DNA from: Bacteroidetes bacterium UBA6221
Lineage (GTDB): Bacteria > Bacteroidota > Bacteroidia > Chitinophagales > Chitinophagaceae
Direction: 5' to 3'
DNA length: 64,000 nucleotides
NCBI GenBank assembly: GCA_002421685.1
Contig: DISB01000021.1
Coordinates: 237,750-301,749, forward strand
Part shown: piece by piece, positions 24,901-34,200 of the stretch
Layout: each line of letters opens with the position of its first letter
Position numbering within the stretch: position 1 is the stretch's first letter
Made by a program: the position numbers and the translations under genes
The notes under the pieces: generated by a model
Databases searched by the model: none
Told to the model about the DNA's origin: nothing
Seen by the model: only the letters and a program-made list of their open reading frames with translations

Positions 24901-25811
24901 TATAATACTGGAACCAATAGCAATAAGGGTGTTCTTTTACGGCGGAAAAAATAAAACGTTAGTGCCAACAACAGCACAATGGTAACCGAAAGCGTAACAA
25001 TGGTATCGGTGCGCATCTGCATGGCATTGCCGGCGGCTACTGCGGGGCCGCCAAAATAGGTAATGTTTACACCAGCGTGCTCTTGCTCCCAGTCTTCTAT
25101 GAACTTATCTGCTTCAGAAAAGAATTTGCTGTTCTTCCCGGTCTCACTTGCTTTGTACCGGGGCTTAAGGAAGAAGGTCAGTTTGCCGGTTTCTTTATGG
25201 AACAAATAACCTTCGTAGCTCTCGTAATTCTCGTCGAACTGCAGGGCCCTCAATTTATTCCATACAATAGCAGAAATGCCTACCGGGTCGGCGGCAACCA
25301 TTCTTTTATAATACACACTGGCCGGCGATAATAAGATGCGTTTATTGGCAATAAGCGTATTAGTGATCTGGTCTTCCTGTATGAGGCTGTCTATTTTATC
25401 ATAATCTTCTTCTGTAAGGAACAGTGGTAGGTTTTGCTGCACGATACCTGTTACTGCTTCCTCCATACCGCTGCCGGGCTGCAAAAGCAGCGTATCTATA
25501 TATTCATGAAACTTTGCTGCAAATCCCGCGGTAAAATCATTGGTCGCATTCACCAGGCTATCGTTGTCGCGGTAGCTACTGTCGCTAAACGAAGCCAGGA
25601 ATATTACCTGTTCCCCTGCCTGCGTCTTGCTGATGGCGTCGTTCATAGCGTGCAGGGCCTTGCTGTCGGGCAGCATAGAGCTGATGTCTTCTTTTAACTC
25701 TATGCGCACAGATAATAATATCCATGCCGCGAAACTCAGCAGGAACACCAGCCAGAAAACAGGTTTCCTGCGCCGGAAAAAATCATATAGGGGAACGAAA
25801 AAAATGTGCAT
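21930..25811 (-). CDS. Three-part fusion: MMPL/RND exporter, PlsC-type acyltransferase and SAM methyltransferase
   Basis: A 1293-residue protein. Residues 1 to about 850 form an RND/MMPL exporter: TM1 (about 17-33), a periplasmic domain with the SSMLPDSKALHAM start, two blocks of five TMs, and GDDYTIFTMD in the second. Residues about 870-1080 are an acyltransferase with NHTSFLD (the HX4D catalytic motif) and VFPEGTRS. Residues about 1110-1293 are a methyltransferase (YDLGCGYGFMTYML, ADVLHYLLPEQQ, GGVLIIRDG). Exporter and PlsC-type proteins occur as separate genes in aryl-polyene and flexirubin clusters, but no such cluster is visible here. I infer lipid or pigment-ester assembly coupled to export. 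Residues about 416-440 hold a Gly-rich insert. Confidence 0.88.
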   Translation of the reverse strand: MHIFFVPLYDFFRRRKPVFWLVFLLSFAAWILLSVRIELKEDISSMLPDSKALHAMNDAISKTQAGEQVIFLASFSDSSYRDNDSLVNATNDFTAGFAAKFHEYIDTLLLQPGSGMEEAVTGIVQQNLPLFLTEEDYDKIDSLIQEDQITNTLIANKRILLSPASVYYKRMVAADPVGISAIVWNKLRALQFDENYESYEGYLFHKETGKLTFFLKPRYKASETGKNSKFFSEADKFIEDWEQEHAGVNITYFGGPAVAAGNAMQMRTDTIVTLSVTIVLLLALTFYFFRRKRTPLLLLVPVLYGGAMGLGIVSLVQGSISVIALGAGAIIMGIAIDFSIHFLSQARNNTNIRETVRELSQPLTLGSFTTIASFLSLRLVSTPILQDLGLFAAASLLGAALCTLIFLPHLPIGQGSGKGGLKHGHPSGPGQVGRRRTTFFDKIARWQPERNKWLVLFIFLLTPVMLYFSTGVQFDSNLMNLNYLSPELQRAQEEVSEVNTVALSSVFVVAQEETEDKALQQLETVKQQVAELESKGWVKGTSNPTMLLPSVQEQQERLARWRNYWGEERTSRVVAHVNEAAAKAGYAQNAFARFGETLQGEYSTFDEETIRTLKTFFPGGFSADGNRHYAIMALKVPAEHRDEVFETLSKQGSVTVTDRQQGATQLVAILNNDFTDIAVYSSLIVFFALLIGYGRIELAIIAFLPMAISWIWILGLMSLLGLKFNIVNIIISSLIFGLGDDYTIFTMDGLVERLKTGKQKLSSVRAAVYVSALTVVIGLGVLLLAKHPALRSIAFISVTGLVCVLFISQTLQPFLFNWFIQHRADKKFLPFTLRSFFISVFAFTYFFTGSMVLTILGVIFTRLWPFGKERGKYLFHICISALTRSMMYIMVNTKKRIYNIGHENYQKPSVYIANHTSFLDILVTTMLHPKLVLLTNKWVWRSPVFGAVVRMGEYYPVADGAEDSIEPLRKFTNRGYSVMVFPEGTRSYDDKIKRFHKGAFYIAERLKLDIVPIILHGVHYTMQKGDWLLKDGTCSVYVHPHIAPGDTRFGTTYGERAKNIGRWMRRELAEIKEKDETPAYFKEQLLRSYTYKGPVLEWYCRIKTRLEGYYEQFHHLLPREGRFYDLGCGYGFMTYMLHWSAPGRVFTGIDYDEEKIETAQNNFLRDEGINFKQGDLTQIELQSCDGIIMADVLHYLLPEQQEILLKKCYTALKEGGVLIIRDGISELTERIKGTKLTEVFSTKLLGFNKTQNRLHFISRRLIDDFAAKHSMQAEVLDNAKMTANLTFVLRKIG

Positions 25812-25827
25812 GTATTATTACAGCGTA

Positions 25828-25835
25828 CAAAGGTA
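25828..25835 (-). promoter_or_regulatory. -7 box for the MMPL fusion gene
   Basis: The minus strand reads TACCTTTG at 25835-25828, 16 bases before the ATG at 25811 and directly against the stop codon of the NamZ gene (25836). No TTG is seen at the -33 spacing. Confidence 0.45.
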
Positions 25836-27044
25836 TCAGCTTTCAAAATCTTTGTATAGCAGGTATTTTTTCCTGGTTTTCTTAAAGGCGTCCAGGTCCT
25901 TTTGCCAACCAGCCCGTATGTCCTCCTGGCTCCAGCCTTGTTCCACCTGCTTTCTCAGTTCTTTTGTTCCGGCAAGTTTCTCAAAAAAGTTATTGAAAAA
26001 CTTATCCTTTTCCGGGAACCATTCATATGCCCTTATCAGCCATGTCACTTTTACATAGCCGGCTGCTACTTTCTTTGCTTCTTCTGTTGTGGTAGCCAAC
26101 ATTATTCCATAGCATGTTTTGCCTGCGTGGAGCGGATCGGGCCCTTCGTCAGCAATATTGGGCATAAAACCATACATCATACGGTCTTTAAAAGCCGGGT
26201 GGCCAAACTGCTGAAAAGGGAACTTAGTGCCGCGCCCTACGCTCACATCCGTTCCCTCAAACAGGCAGAGCGAAGGATAGAGATACACGGCAGCCATGGT
26301 GCGCAGGTTGGGAGAAGGATTGACCGGTAGTTCGTACATAACAGAATGGTCGTAACCCACGCACGGTATTACGGTCATGTCCAGGTTCTCCGCACCGTCG
26401 AACCATTTTTCACCTACCAGCATTATGGCATACTCGCCTGCTGTCATACCATATACTATAGGTACGGGCTGCATACCTACAAATGACTTCTGTGATTTGT
26501 CCAGCACAGGGCCGTCCACGTAAAAACCATTGGGGTTTGGACGGTCCAGTATCATGATTCGTTTACCATACGCGGCGCAGGCTTCCATAGCATACTGCAT
26601 GGTGGATATATAAGTATAAAACCGCGCTCCCACATCCTGTATGTCATATATCAATACATCTACGTCGGCCAGGTGTGCTTCAGTAGGTTTCTTAGTGCTG
26701 CCGTATAATGATATAATGGGCAAACCAGTTTTGCTGTCTTTGTCATCGCTCACTTTCTCCCCTGCTTCTGCCTTACCCCTGAACCCATGTTCCGGTGCAA
26801 AAATTTTAACAATATTCACCCCTCTCTTCAGCAAGGTGTCAAGCAACAAAACTTTTTCCGGCCCTACAATGGACGTATGATTGATGAGCAGGGCAACGCG
26901 TTGTCCCTCCAGCATGGGCAGATATCGTTCCATGCTCTCGGCACCGGTGACAATTACTGGTTGATTCTCATTTTCTTGTGCCTGTACATTCACCACAAAA
27001 AGAAGAGAAAATAACATACACTTTAAAAACAATCTATATGCCAT
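25836..27044 (-). CDS. namZ: Exo-beta-N-acetylmuramidase NamZ-like (DUF1343)
   Basis: A 402-residue protein with a signal peptide (MAYRLFLKCMLFSLLFVVNVQAQ). The DUF1343 marks run in order: GQRVALLINHTSIVGPEKVLLLDTL (split here by family variation), FAPEHGFRGKAEAGE, GLPIISLYGS, VDVLIYDIQDVGARFYTYISTM, LDRPNPNG, and ceiling GTDVSVGRGTKFPFQQFG. NamZ enzymes cut single MurNAc residues from the non-reducing end of peptidoglycan fragments, for cell-wall recycling. Length and motifs are usual for the family. It lies 25 bases upstream of the MMPL fusion gene in the same direction. Confidence 0.88.
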   Translation of the reverse strand: MAYRLFLKCMLFSLLFVVNVQAQENENQPVIVTGAESMERYLPMLEGQRVALLINHTSIVGPEKVLLLDTLLKRGVNIVKIFAPEHGFRGKAEAGEKVSDDKDSKTGLPIISLYGSTKKPTEAHLADVDVLIYDIQDVGARFYTYISTMQYAMEACAAYGKRIMILDRPNPNGFYVDGPVLDKSQKSFVGMQPVPIVYGMTAGEYAIMLVGEKWFDGAENLDMTVIPCVGYDHSVMYELPVNPSPNLRTMAAVYLYPSLCLFEGTDVSVGRGTKFPFQQFGHPAFKDRMMYGFMPNIADEGPDPLHAGKTCYGIMLATTTEEAKKVAAGYVKVTWLIRAYEWFPEKDKFFNNFFEKLAGTKELRKQVEQGWSQEDIRAGWQKDLDAFKKTRKKYLLYKDFES

Positions 27045-27143
27045 AGTGCCAAAATTTGCTTAAAGATAAGCAGTGAAACAGATATTCGCAGATTATAATG
27101 TACCTTGCATCATAATCGCATTTTTTTATTTAAAACAAATTTC

Positions 27144-27572
27144 ATGCAACAAGTTAAAAGCGGTGACACGGTAAAAGTGCACTACCATGGAAAATTAACA
27201 ACAGGAGAGACATTTGATAGTTCTGAGGGCCGTGAGCCACTGGAATTTACTGTGGGCAGCGGGCAGGTAATAAAAGGGTTTGACGACGCCCTGATGGATA
27301 TGGCAGTGGGCGAAAAGAAGACTGTACAGATACCTGTGAACGAAGCTTATGGCGAACGCAGGGAAGATATGATAGTACAATACCCGAGGCAGGAATTTCC
27401 CGACGATATGATGCCCGAAGTAGGTATGCAACTGAATATGAGCGATAATATGGGCAATAATTTCCCGGTTGTCATCACCGAAGTACAGGAAGAAATAGTG
27501 GTACTGGACGCCAACCATCCGCTGGCCGGCCAGGACCTGATATTTGACCTGGAGGTAATAGCGATAGGTTAA
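27144..27572 (+). CDS. FKBP-type peptidyl-prolyl isomerase, SlyD-like
   Basis: A 142-residue protein starting MQQVKSGDTVKVHYHGKL. FDSSEGREPLEFTVGSGQVIKGF-type FKBP core (about 20-45), then an IF (insert-in-flap) chaperone domain (about 68-120, PVNEAYGERREDM...MQLNMSDNMG) and the return strand VLDANHPLAGQDLIFDLEVI, which marks SlyD. There is no His-rich metal-binding tail. The upstream ATG at 27105 would add 13 residues unlike the family, so I chose 27144. A strong terminator follows, so it is monocistronic. Confidence 0.9.
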   Translation: MQQVKSGDTVKVHYHGKLTTGETFDSSEGREPLEFTVGSGQVIKGFDDALMDMAVGEKKTVQIPVNEAYGERREDMIVQYPRQEFPDDMMPEVGMQLNMSDNMGNNFPVVITEVQEEIVVLDANHPLAGQDLIFDLEVIAIG

Positions 27573-27592
27573 TATTCAATATTTTCAATAGT

Positions 27593-27624
27593 ATGCCGGG
27601 ACGACAAGTTCCGGCATTTTTTTT
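27593..27624 (+). terminator. Rho-independent terminator after the FKBP gene
   Basis: ATGCCGG (27593-27599) pairs with CCGGCAT (27611-27617), followed by an eight-T run. It lies 20 bases after the stop codon. Confidence 0.85.
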
Positions 27625-27650
27625 AACAGGTGAGATAAAGCCCGAATTAT

Positions 27651-27658
27651 TACATTTG
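27651..27658 (+). promoter_or_regulatory. -7 box for the exbB/exbD pair
   Basis: TACATTTG matches TAnnTTTG, 19 bases before the ATG at 27678 and just after the FKBP terminator. No clear -33 TTG. Confidence 0.5.
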
Positions 27659-27677
27659 TTCCAATCAATACTAACTC

Positions 27678-28373
27678 ATGCAATTACTGTCGGCCATCCT
27701 GCTGCAACTGGACACGGTTGCGCAAGCAACGGACCTGGTAGAAGAGACCAGCGCTGAAAAACTATCGTTGATATACCTGCTGAAGGAAGGTGGTATCCTG
27801 ATGATACCGCTGCTGCTCTGTTCCGTCCTGATGGTGTATGTATTCCTCGAACGTTTGTTTGTCATTCGCAAAGCGGCGGATATAGACCCGACCTTTATGG
27901 CACGCATCCGCGAGCACGTAACAGATGGTAACCTCACCGGCGCTAAAAACCTGGCTAAGAATACACAGGGACCGATGGCGCGTATTATAGACAAGGGCCT
28001 GAGCCGGATAGGTAAGCCCGTTGAGCATATAGAACGTTCGATGGAAAACACGGGCAAGCTACAGGTGTACAACCTGGAAAAAAACCTGTCCATATTATCT
28101 ACCATTGCCGGTATAGCTCCAATGTTCGGTTTCCTGGGCACTATTGCCGGTATGATCATCCTGTTCTTCAATATCCAACACCAGGGATTTTCTATTGAAA
28201 ATATAGCAGGTGGTATATATACGAAGATGGTAACCTCGGCAGTTGGTTTAATAATAGGGCTGCTGTCTTATGTGGCGTACAACTACCTGAACGCACAAAT
28301 CAACAAGGCTGTGAACAAGATGGAGGCCGCCTCGGTAGAATTCCTGGATATATTGCACGAACCCACGAAATAA
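27678..28373 (+). CDS. exbB: MotA/TolQ/ExbB proton-channel family protein
   Basis: A 231-residue inner-membrane protein with three TMs (about 36-55, GGILMIPLLLCSVLMVYVFL; about 135-160, LSTIAGIAPMFGFLGTIAGM; about 175-200). The GIAPMFGFLGTIAGMI motif and GGIYTKMVTSAVGLIIGL are the ExbB/TolQ signature. With ExbD (next gene, 11 bases on) it forms the proton-driven motor that powers TonB or Tol-Pal. No tonB or tolA gene is adjacent, so which system it serves is open. Confidence 0.92.
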   Translation: MQLLSAILLQLDTVAQATDLVEETSAEKLSLIYLLKEGGILMIPLLLCSVLMVYVFLERLFVIRKAADIDPTFMARIREHVTDGNLTGAKNLAKNTQGPMARIIDKGLSRIGKPVEHIERSMENTGKLQVYNLEKNLSILSTIAGIAPMFGFLGTIAGMIILFFNIQHQGFSIENIAGGIYTKMVTSAVGLIIGLLSYVAYNYLNAQINKAVNKMEAASVEFLDILHEPTK

Positions 28374-28384
28374 ACGGAGGCTGT

Positions 28385-28786
28385 ATGAACCTGAGAAAAG
28401 GACTAAGGGACAAAACGGAAGTACATACCTCAGCGCTGAATGATATACTGTTCATCCTGCTGTTCTTCTTCCTCATTATATCTACACTGGCCAATCCAAA
28501 CGTGGTAAAGGTGCTGACACCCAAAGCCGCTACCGATACCAAAGCAAAACAGACCGTTGTGGTAACGGTTGATTCTATGCAACGTTTTTATGTAGGCACT
28601 ACGCTTACACCTGTTGATTCGCTGGAAGCCGTGATAGGCCGTATAGCCGCCAAAGCCAATGATGCAGAGCCTACCGTAGTGGTAAATGGTGACAAAAAAG
28701 CCGACTGGGACAATGTGATGGCGGTAATGCGCGCTGCCAAGGCCAATAACCTGAAGGTGGTGGCGGCTATTGATAATGCGCCGTAA
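28385..28786 (+). CDS. exbD: ExbD/TolR biopolymer transport protein
   Basis: A 133-residue protein: a short cytoplasmic start, one TM (about 19-38, LNDILFILLFFFLIISTLAN) with the conserved Asp at its beginning, and a periplasmic domain ending in VMRAAKANNLKVVAAID, as in ExbD/TolR. It follows exbB in one transcript. The start MNLRKGLRDKTEVHTSALND gives the normal short N-terminus. Confidence 0.9.
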   Translation: MNLRKGLRDKTEVHTSALNDILFILLFFFLIISTLANPNVVKVLTPKAATDTKAKQTVVVTVDSMQRFYVGTTLTPVDSLEAVIGRIAAKANDAEPTVVVNGDKKADWDNVMAVMRAAKANNLKVVAAIDNAP

Positions 28787-28825
28787 GCAGCAATGTCTTT
28801 TTAGTTACGATAAGTTTCACTGCAA

Positions 28826-28877
28826 AGACGCAGAGGAAATTTCCCTTTCTAACCTAATTCTCTGCGCCTCTGCGTCT
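28826..28877. repeat. Inverted repeat AGACGCAGAGG / CCTCTGCGTCT
   Basis: Eleven-base arms at 28826-28836 and 28867-28877 are exact reverse complements with a 30-base AT-rich spacer; further CTGCG words widen the pairing. It lies between exbD and recG, about 40 bases after the exbD stop, and could act as a bidirectional terminator or be a REP-like element. Confidence 0.6.
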
Positions 28878-29019
28878 CTTATGTTACCCTTAACTGACAT
28901 TAAACGGGGCTTTATTATCTTTACACGGATACAAACAGTTACCGCGCATCGCTCATCGTTCATCCATATTAGATACACCCATTGAATACCTGAAAGGCGT
29001 TGGCCCCCAACGAGGCGAA

Positions 29020-31053
29020 ATGCTGCGCAAGGAACTGGACATACAGTTTTCGGGCGACCTGCTGCACCACTACCCTTTTCGCTATAACGACCGGACGCAA
29101 CTCAACAAAATAGCCAACATCAATACGGATGGGGAATACGTACAGCTCATCGGTACGCTCATTAATATCTTTGAAGAAGGTACCGGCAGGGCAAGACGGC
29201 TGACGGCTACACTGTTTGACGATACCGGGAGAATAGAACTAATATGGTTCCAGGGGGCGCAGTGGATGAAAAAAACACTGGAAGCAAATAAGAATTACCT
29301 GGTCTTTGGCAGGGTAAGTTATTTCAACGGTGTGCCTAATATAGCCCACCCCGATATTGATCCGCTGACCGCAGAAACAGCCAAGGCAGGCATGACGCCG
29401 GTGTACCCGCTTACCGAAAAACTGAAAGGCAAGGGAGTGAACAACCGGGTACTGGCGAAAATCACCAAAGAACTTGTAGGCAAGATAACACCCGCCGACA
29501 TACCTGAGATATTGCCGCCTGACATCATACAACAATATAAACTCTGCGACAGGTATCACGCAGTAAAATGGATACACTACCCCGATACCGAAGAGCGGAT
29601 GCTGGCGGCACGATACCGATTGAAATGGGAGGAATTGTTCGCCTCTCAACTGAAGATAGGCCAGCTACGTGTGCAGCACCATATACAGCAGGGCTGGAGG
29701 TTTGAAACCGTGGGCGATAACTTCAATAATTTCTATAAACAACATTTACCATTTGAATTAACCGGTGCGCAAAAACGCGTGCTGAAGGAAATACGCTACG
29801 ATACAGCCACAGGCAAACAGATGAACCGCTTGGTACAGGGAGATGTGGGCAGCGGTAAAACCATAGTTGCAGTGATGTCGATGCTGCTGGCGCTGGATAA
29901 TGGCCACCAGGCATGTATGATGGCGCCCACCGAAATACTGGCGCAACAGCACTACAAAAGCATCAGTCGCCTGCTGGAGCCGATGGGTATCCCGGTGGCA
30001 CTGCTCACAGGTACGGTGAAGGGAAAAGAAAGAAAAGAAATACTAAAGGGGCTGGCAGATGGAACTATCAAAATATCCGTGGGTACACACGCGCTGATAG
30101 AAGAATCGGTGAAGTTTCACGACCTGGGGCTGGCCGTGATAGACGAGCAGCACCGTTTTGGCGTAGGTCAGCGGGCCAGGCTATGGGAAAAGAACGAAAT
30201 ACCACCGCATATACTGGTGATGACAGCCACGCCCATACCCCGCACACTGGCTATGACCCTCTACGGCGACCTGGACGTATCGGTAATAGACGAACTGCCA
30301 CCCGGCAGGCAGGAGATAAAAACTGTACACCGCAACGAAATGCGCCGCGCACATGTGATGGAATTCATACGTAGCGAAGTGGACAAGGGCAGGCAGGCAT
30401 ATATCGTTTATCCGCTGATAGAAGAATCGGAGAAGATAGATTATGAAAGCCTGGTGGCAGGTTATGAGCAGGTGAAGACATTCTTTCCCGAACATAAGTA
30501 CCGCATAGCGATGGTACACGGCAGGCAGGAGCAGGAACTGCGTGAGCGCAATATGCAGCGCTTTGTAGAAGGCCATGCACAGGTGCTGGTAGCCACTACC
30601 GTAATAGAGGTAGGTGTGGACGTACCCAATGCCAGCGTGATGCTGATAGAGAGTGCTGAAAGGTTTGGCTTGTCACAACTACACCAGTTGCGCGGCCGTG
30701 TGGGCCGGGGTGCAGAGCAGTCGTATTGCATACTGCTGACAGGCAATAAGCTTTCTAAAGAAAGCGCAGAGCGGATGAAGACCATGACGGCTACCAGCAA
30801 CGGTTTTATCATTGCAGAAAAAGACCTGGCTATGCGCGGCCCCGGCGACTTGTATGGCACCAAACAAAGCGGTGTATTCCGTTTTAAGCTGGCGGACATT
30901 GTACACGACACCGCTATACTGGAACAAACAAGAGCTGCCGCACAACAACTGCTGAATGAAGACCCTACCCTCACCCACCCCGAACACCAGGGCATCAGGA
31001 ATGTATTATTGCAGCAGGCTAAGCCAGCTAATAACTGGAGTAAGATTAGTTAG
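29020..31053 (+). CDS. recG: ATP-dependent DNA helicase RecG
   Basis: A 677-residue superfamily-2 helicase for reversing stalled replication forks. Visible are the OB-like wedge domain (about 10-120), motif Q/I QGDVGSGKTIVA (about 274-285), II VIDEQHRFGVGQR, III MTATPIPRTLA, and the C-terminal TRG region with VIEVGVDVPNAS and LRGRVGRG. In-frame homology continues upstream of the first ATG: 28966-29019 reads ILDTPIEYLKGVGPQRGE, the family's usual N-terminus. No ATG, GTG or TTG stands in that stretch, so translation may begin at ATA 28966 or another non-standard codon. A -7-like TATCTTTA (28916-28923) would fit a start near 28966. Confidence 0.92.
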   Translation: MLRKELDIQFSGDLLHHYPFRYNDRTQLNKIANINTDGEYVQLIGTLINIFEEGTGRARRLTATLFDDTGRIELIWFQGAQWMKKTLEANKNYLVFGRVSYFNGVPNIAHPDIDPLTAETAKAGMTPVYPLTEKLKGKGVNNRVLAKITKELVGKITPADIPEILPPDIIQQYKLCDRYHAVKWIHYPDTEERMLAARYRLKWEELFASQLKIGQLRVQHHIQQGWRFETVGDNFNNFYKQHLPFELTGAQKRVLKEIRYDTATGKQMNRLVQGDVGSGKTIVAVMSMLLALDNGHQACMMAPTEILAQQHYKSISRLLEPMGIPVALLTGTVKGKERKEILKGLADGTIKISVGTHALIEESVKFHDLGLAVIDEQHRFGVGQRARLWEKNEIPPHILVMTATPIPRTLAMTLYGDLDVSVIDELPPGRQEIKTVHRNEMRRAHVMEFIRSEVDKGRQAYIVYPLIEESEKIDYESLVAGYEQVKTFFPEHKYRIAMVHGRQEQELRERNMQRFVEGHAQVLVATTVIEVGVDVPNASVMLIESAERFGLSQLHQLRGRVGRGAEQSYCILLTGNKLSKESAERMKTMTATSNGFIIAEKDLAMRGPGDLYGTKQSGVFRFKLADIVHDTAILEQTRAAAQQLLNEDPTLTHPEHQGIRNVLLQQAKPANNWSKIS

Positions 31054-31099
31054 GGGTTTATTCTGAGCGAGTTGGTTGGTGAAGAACAATAATACAAGC

Positions 31100-31136
31100 C
31101 AAATAAAAGAAGTTCCCGCCATAGGCAAGGAACTTC
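31100..31136 (-). terminator. Terminator hairpin between recG and pyc
   Basis: GAAGTTCC (31109-31116) pairs with GGAACTTC (31129-31136). On the minus strand it is followed by TTTTATTT, so it fits best as the end of the pyruvate carboxylase transcript. Confidence 0.55.
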
Positions 31137-31223
31137 AATTTGTGTTGCAAAACAGGCTCGCGCCCTTTGCAACCTCGAGGTTTGGCACCGGTGCAAAGAT
31201 ATGCCAATGCACCGGATAATATG

Positions 31224-34200
31224 CTAACTTAATACCACCACCAGGTCATTAGTATTCACCAATGTGCCTTCTGCCAGTTCTATATCAGCAATAGTGCACT
31301 CATGATTGGCGGTGATAACCGTTTCCATCTTCATAGCTTCTATCACAAACAGGGGCTGGTTCTTTTTCACCTGCTCCCCTTTCTTCACCTGTACTTTCGA
31401 TAACATTCCCTGCAGCGGCGCGCCAATATGGTTGGCATTGGCCTTATCCATCTTGCGGTTTTCCTTATGTTCTACTTTTACAGATTTATCCAGCACTTCT
31501 ATATTTCGTGTCTGCCCGTTCAGCTTGAAGAATACAGTACGCTTGCCTTGCTCGTTGGCTTCGCTGATGCTGAGTAAACGTATCAAGAGGGTTTTTCCTT
31601 TCGCTATTTCAATTGTAGCATCCTGACCCATTTTCAGTCCGTACAGGAACAAAGGCGTTGGAATTACCGACACATCGCCGAATTCGCGGTAAAACTTCAA
31701 GTAGGTTTCGTACACCTTTGGGTACAGCTTGTAAGAAAGGAAATCGCAGATACCCAGGTCGTCACCAAAATGTTCCCTGAATTCAACCATCTCTTTATCA
31801 AAGTCCACCGGGTTCAGGTGCTTATTAGGCCTGTCTGTAAAAGGTACTTTGTCTTTCAGGATGATTTTTTGCAGTTCCTTGGGCAATCCACCTTCCGGCT
31901 GGCCCAGTACACCTAAAAAGAATTCCTGTACGCTTTCAGGGAATGAAATCCCATCTCCTTTCTGCATCACATCTTCGCGGCTCAGACCATTGGCTACCAT
32001 AAATTGTGCCATATCGCCCACCACCTTCGAGCTGGGGGTTACCTTCACTATGTCGCCAAACATATCGTTGACGGTGGCGTACATTTTTTTAATGTCCTCA
32101 AATTTTTCCTCCAGTCCCAATGCTTTAGCCTGCGGACGCAGGTTAGAGTATTGTCCGCCCGGTATCTCATGACGAAACACCTCGGCAGCGCTGGCTTTTA
32201 GTCCGCTTTCGTAAGGATAGTATATTTCGCGTACGGCCTCCCAGTAGTTAGAGAATTCATTTAACGAATCTATATCGTAATGATTTTCCCTTTCGTGGAA
32301 CCTCATCATCTCCACCACTGCGTTGAAGTTAGGTTGCGATGTCAAACCTGAAACCGCACCAAGCGCTACGTCCACCACATCCACACCTGCTTCTATAGCT
32401 TTCAGGTAGCTGGCAGGCTGTAAGGATGATGTATCGTGCGTATGCAGGTGTATGGGTATGTTTACGGTTGCTTTCAGTCCGGCTACCAGCTCGGCAGCAG
32501 CATAGGGTTTCAACAGGCCGCTCATGTCTTTTATGGCCAGTATATGCGCCCCTGCATTTTCCAGGTCTTTAGCCAGGCGCAGGTAGTAGTCCAGGTTGTA
32601 TTTAGTGCGTTTGGGGTCAAGTATATCACCCGTATAACAAAGTGCAGCCTCCGCAATGCCGCCCGTACGCTTGCGCACCATCTCTATACAAGGCGCGATA
32701 TTCTCCATCCAATTCAGTGAGTCGAATATGCGGAAGATGTCCACGCCCTTTTCCCAGCTCTGTTCTACAAATTTCTCTACCAGGTTATCAGGATAAGCAG
32801 TGTACCCCACCCCGTTGGAGCCACGAATCAGCATCTGCAGAAGTATATTGGGGATGGCCTCGCGAATATGTTCCAGCCTTTCCCATGGGTCTTCGTTCAG
32901 GAAACGCATGGCCACGTCAAATGTAGCTCCACCCCACACCTCCATACTAAAAGTTTGCGGGTGCAGCTTGGCAAACTGTTTAGACACTTTCAGCATATCA
33001 ATAGTACGCATCCGCGTAGCCAGTAGTGACTGGTGGGCGTCGCGCAAGGTTGTGTCAGTGTAGTGTATTTTCTTTTCCGCTTTCAGCCATGCGCAAAACT
33101 TATCTGCCCCCATTTCAGTAAGCATATCCTTAGTTCCCTTAGGGTATGCCATATCAGCTGCGGCCATTGGTATTTCCGGTTTGCGGAATTCCCTGCCGTC
33201 ATGCTTCACTTTTACATCGGGGTTGCCATTTACAGTCACATCGGCCAGGTAACGTAATATTTTGGTACCCCTGTCCTGCCGGGCGGTGAACCGGAACAAT
33301 TCAGGATGCTCCTGTATAAAACCAACAGTAGTTTGTCCGCTGCGGAAACCTTCGTGGGTGATTACATTCTCCAGGAATTGGATATTGTTTTTTACACCCC
33401 GCACGCGAAACTCGCGCAGCGCACGGTTCATTTTCATAGAGGCATCGTGCAGGTTGGCGCCCCAGGTGCTTACTTTTACCAGCATAGAGTCAAAAAACGG
33501 ACTGATCTTCATACCCGGGTAAGTGCTGCCCTCGTCCAGCCTTACGCCGAAACCAGCAGCATTACGGTAGGTCACCAGTGTACCATAATCGGGCTTAAAA
33601 TCATTAGCAGGATCTTCTGTAGTGATGCGGCATTGTATGGCCACCCCATCTACGCTTACATCTTCCTGGCTGCCGATGCCTACTTCTTTATCGCTGAGTT
33701 TGTAACCGGCAGCAACAAATAATTGCGTTTTTACCAGGTCGATACCTGTTACCATTTCTGTAACTGTATGCTCTACCTGTATACGTGGGTTTACCTCAAT
33801 GAAGTATATATTTTCCGCAGCGTCCACCAGGAATTCTACGGTGCCCAGGTTGTTATAATTTACAGCACGGGCTATGCCTGTCGCGTAGTGATATAATTTG
33901 TCTTTAGTTGATTGCTGCAAGGTAACCGCCGGCGCTACTTCCACAACTTTCTGGAAACGGCGTTGTACCGAGCAGTCCCGCTCAAACAGGTGAATGATAT
34001 TACCGTGATTATCGGCGGCTATCTGCACCTCGATATGCTTGGGATTTTCAACAAATTTTTCGAGGAATACGGTATCGTCGCCAAAGGCGTTTTTTGCCTC
34101 GCTACGTGCTTCGGGAAATGATTTTTTCAGGTCTTCATCGCTGCGCACCACCCTCATACCGCGTCCGCCGCCGCCTGCGGCGGCCTTTAGCATCAGGGGG

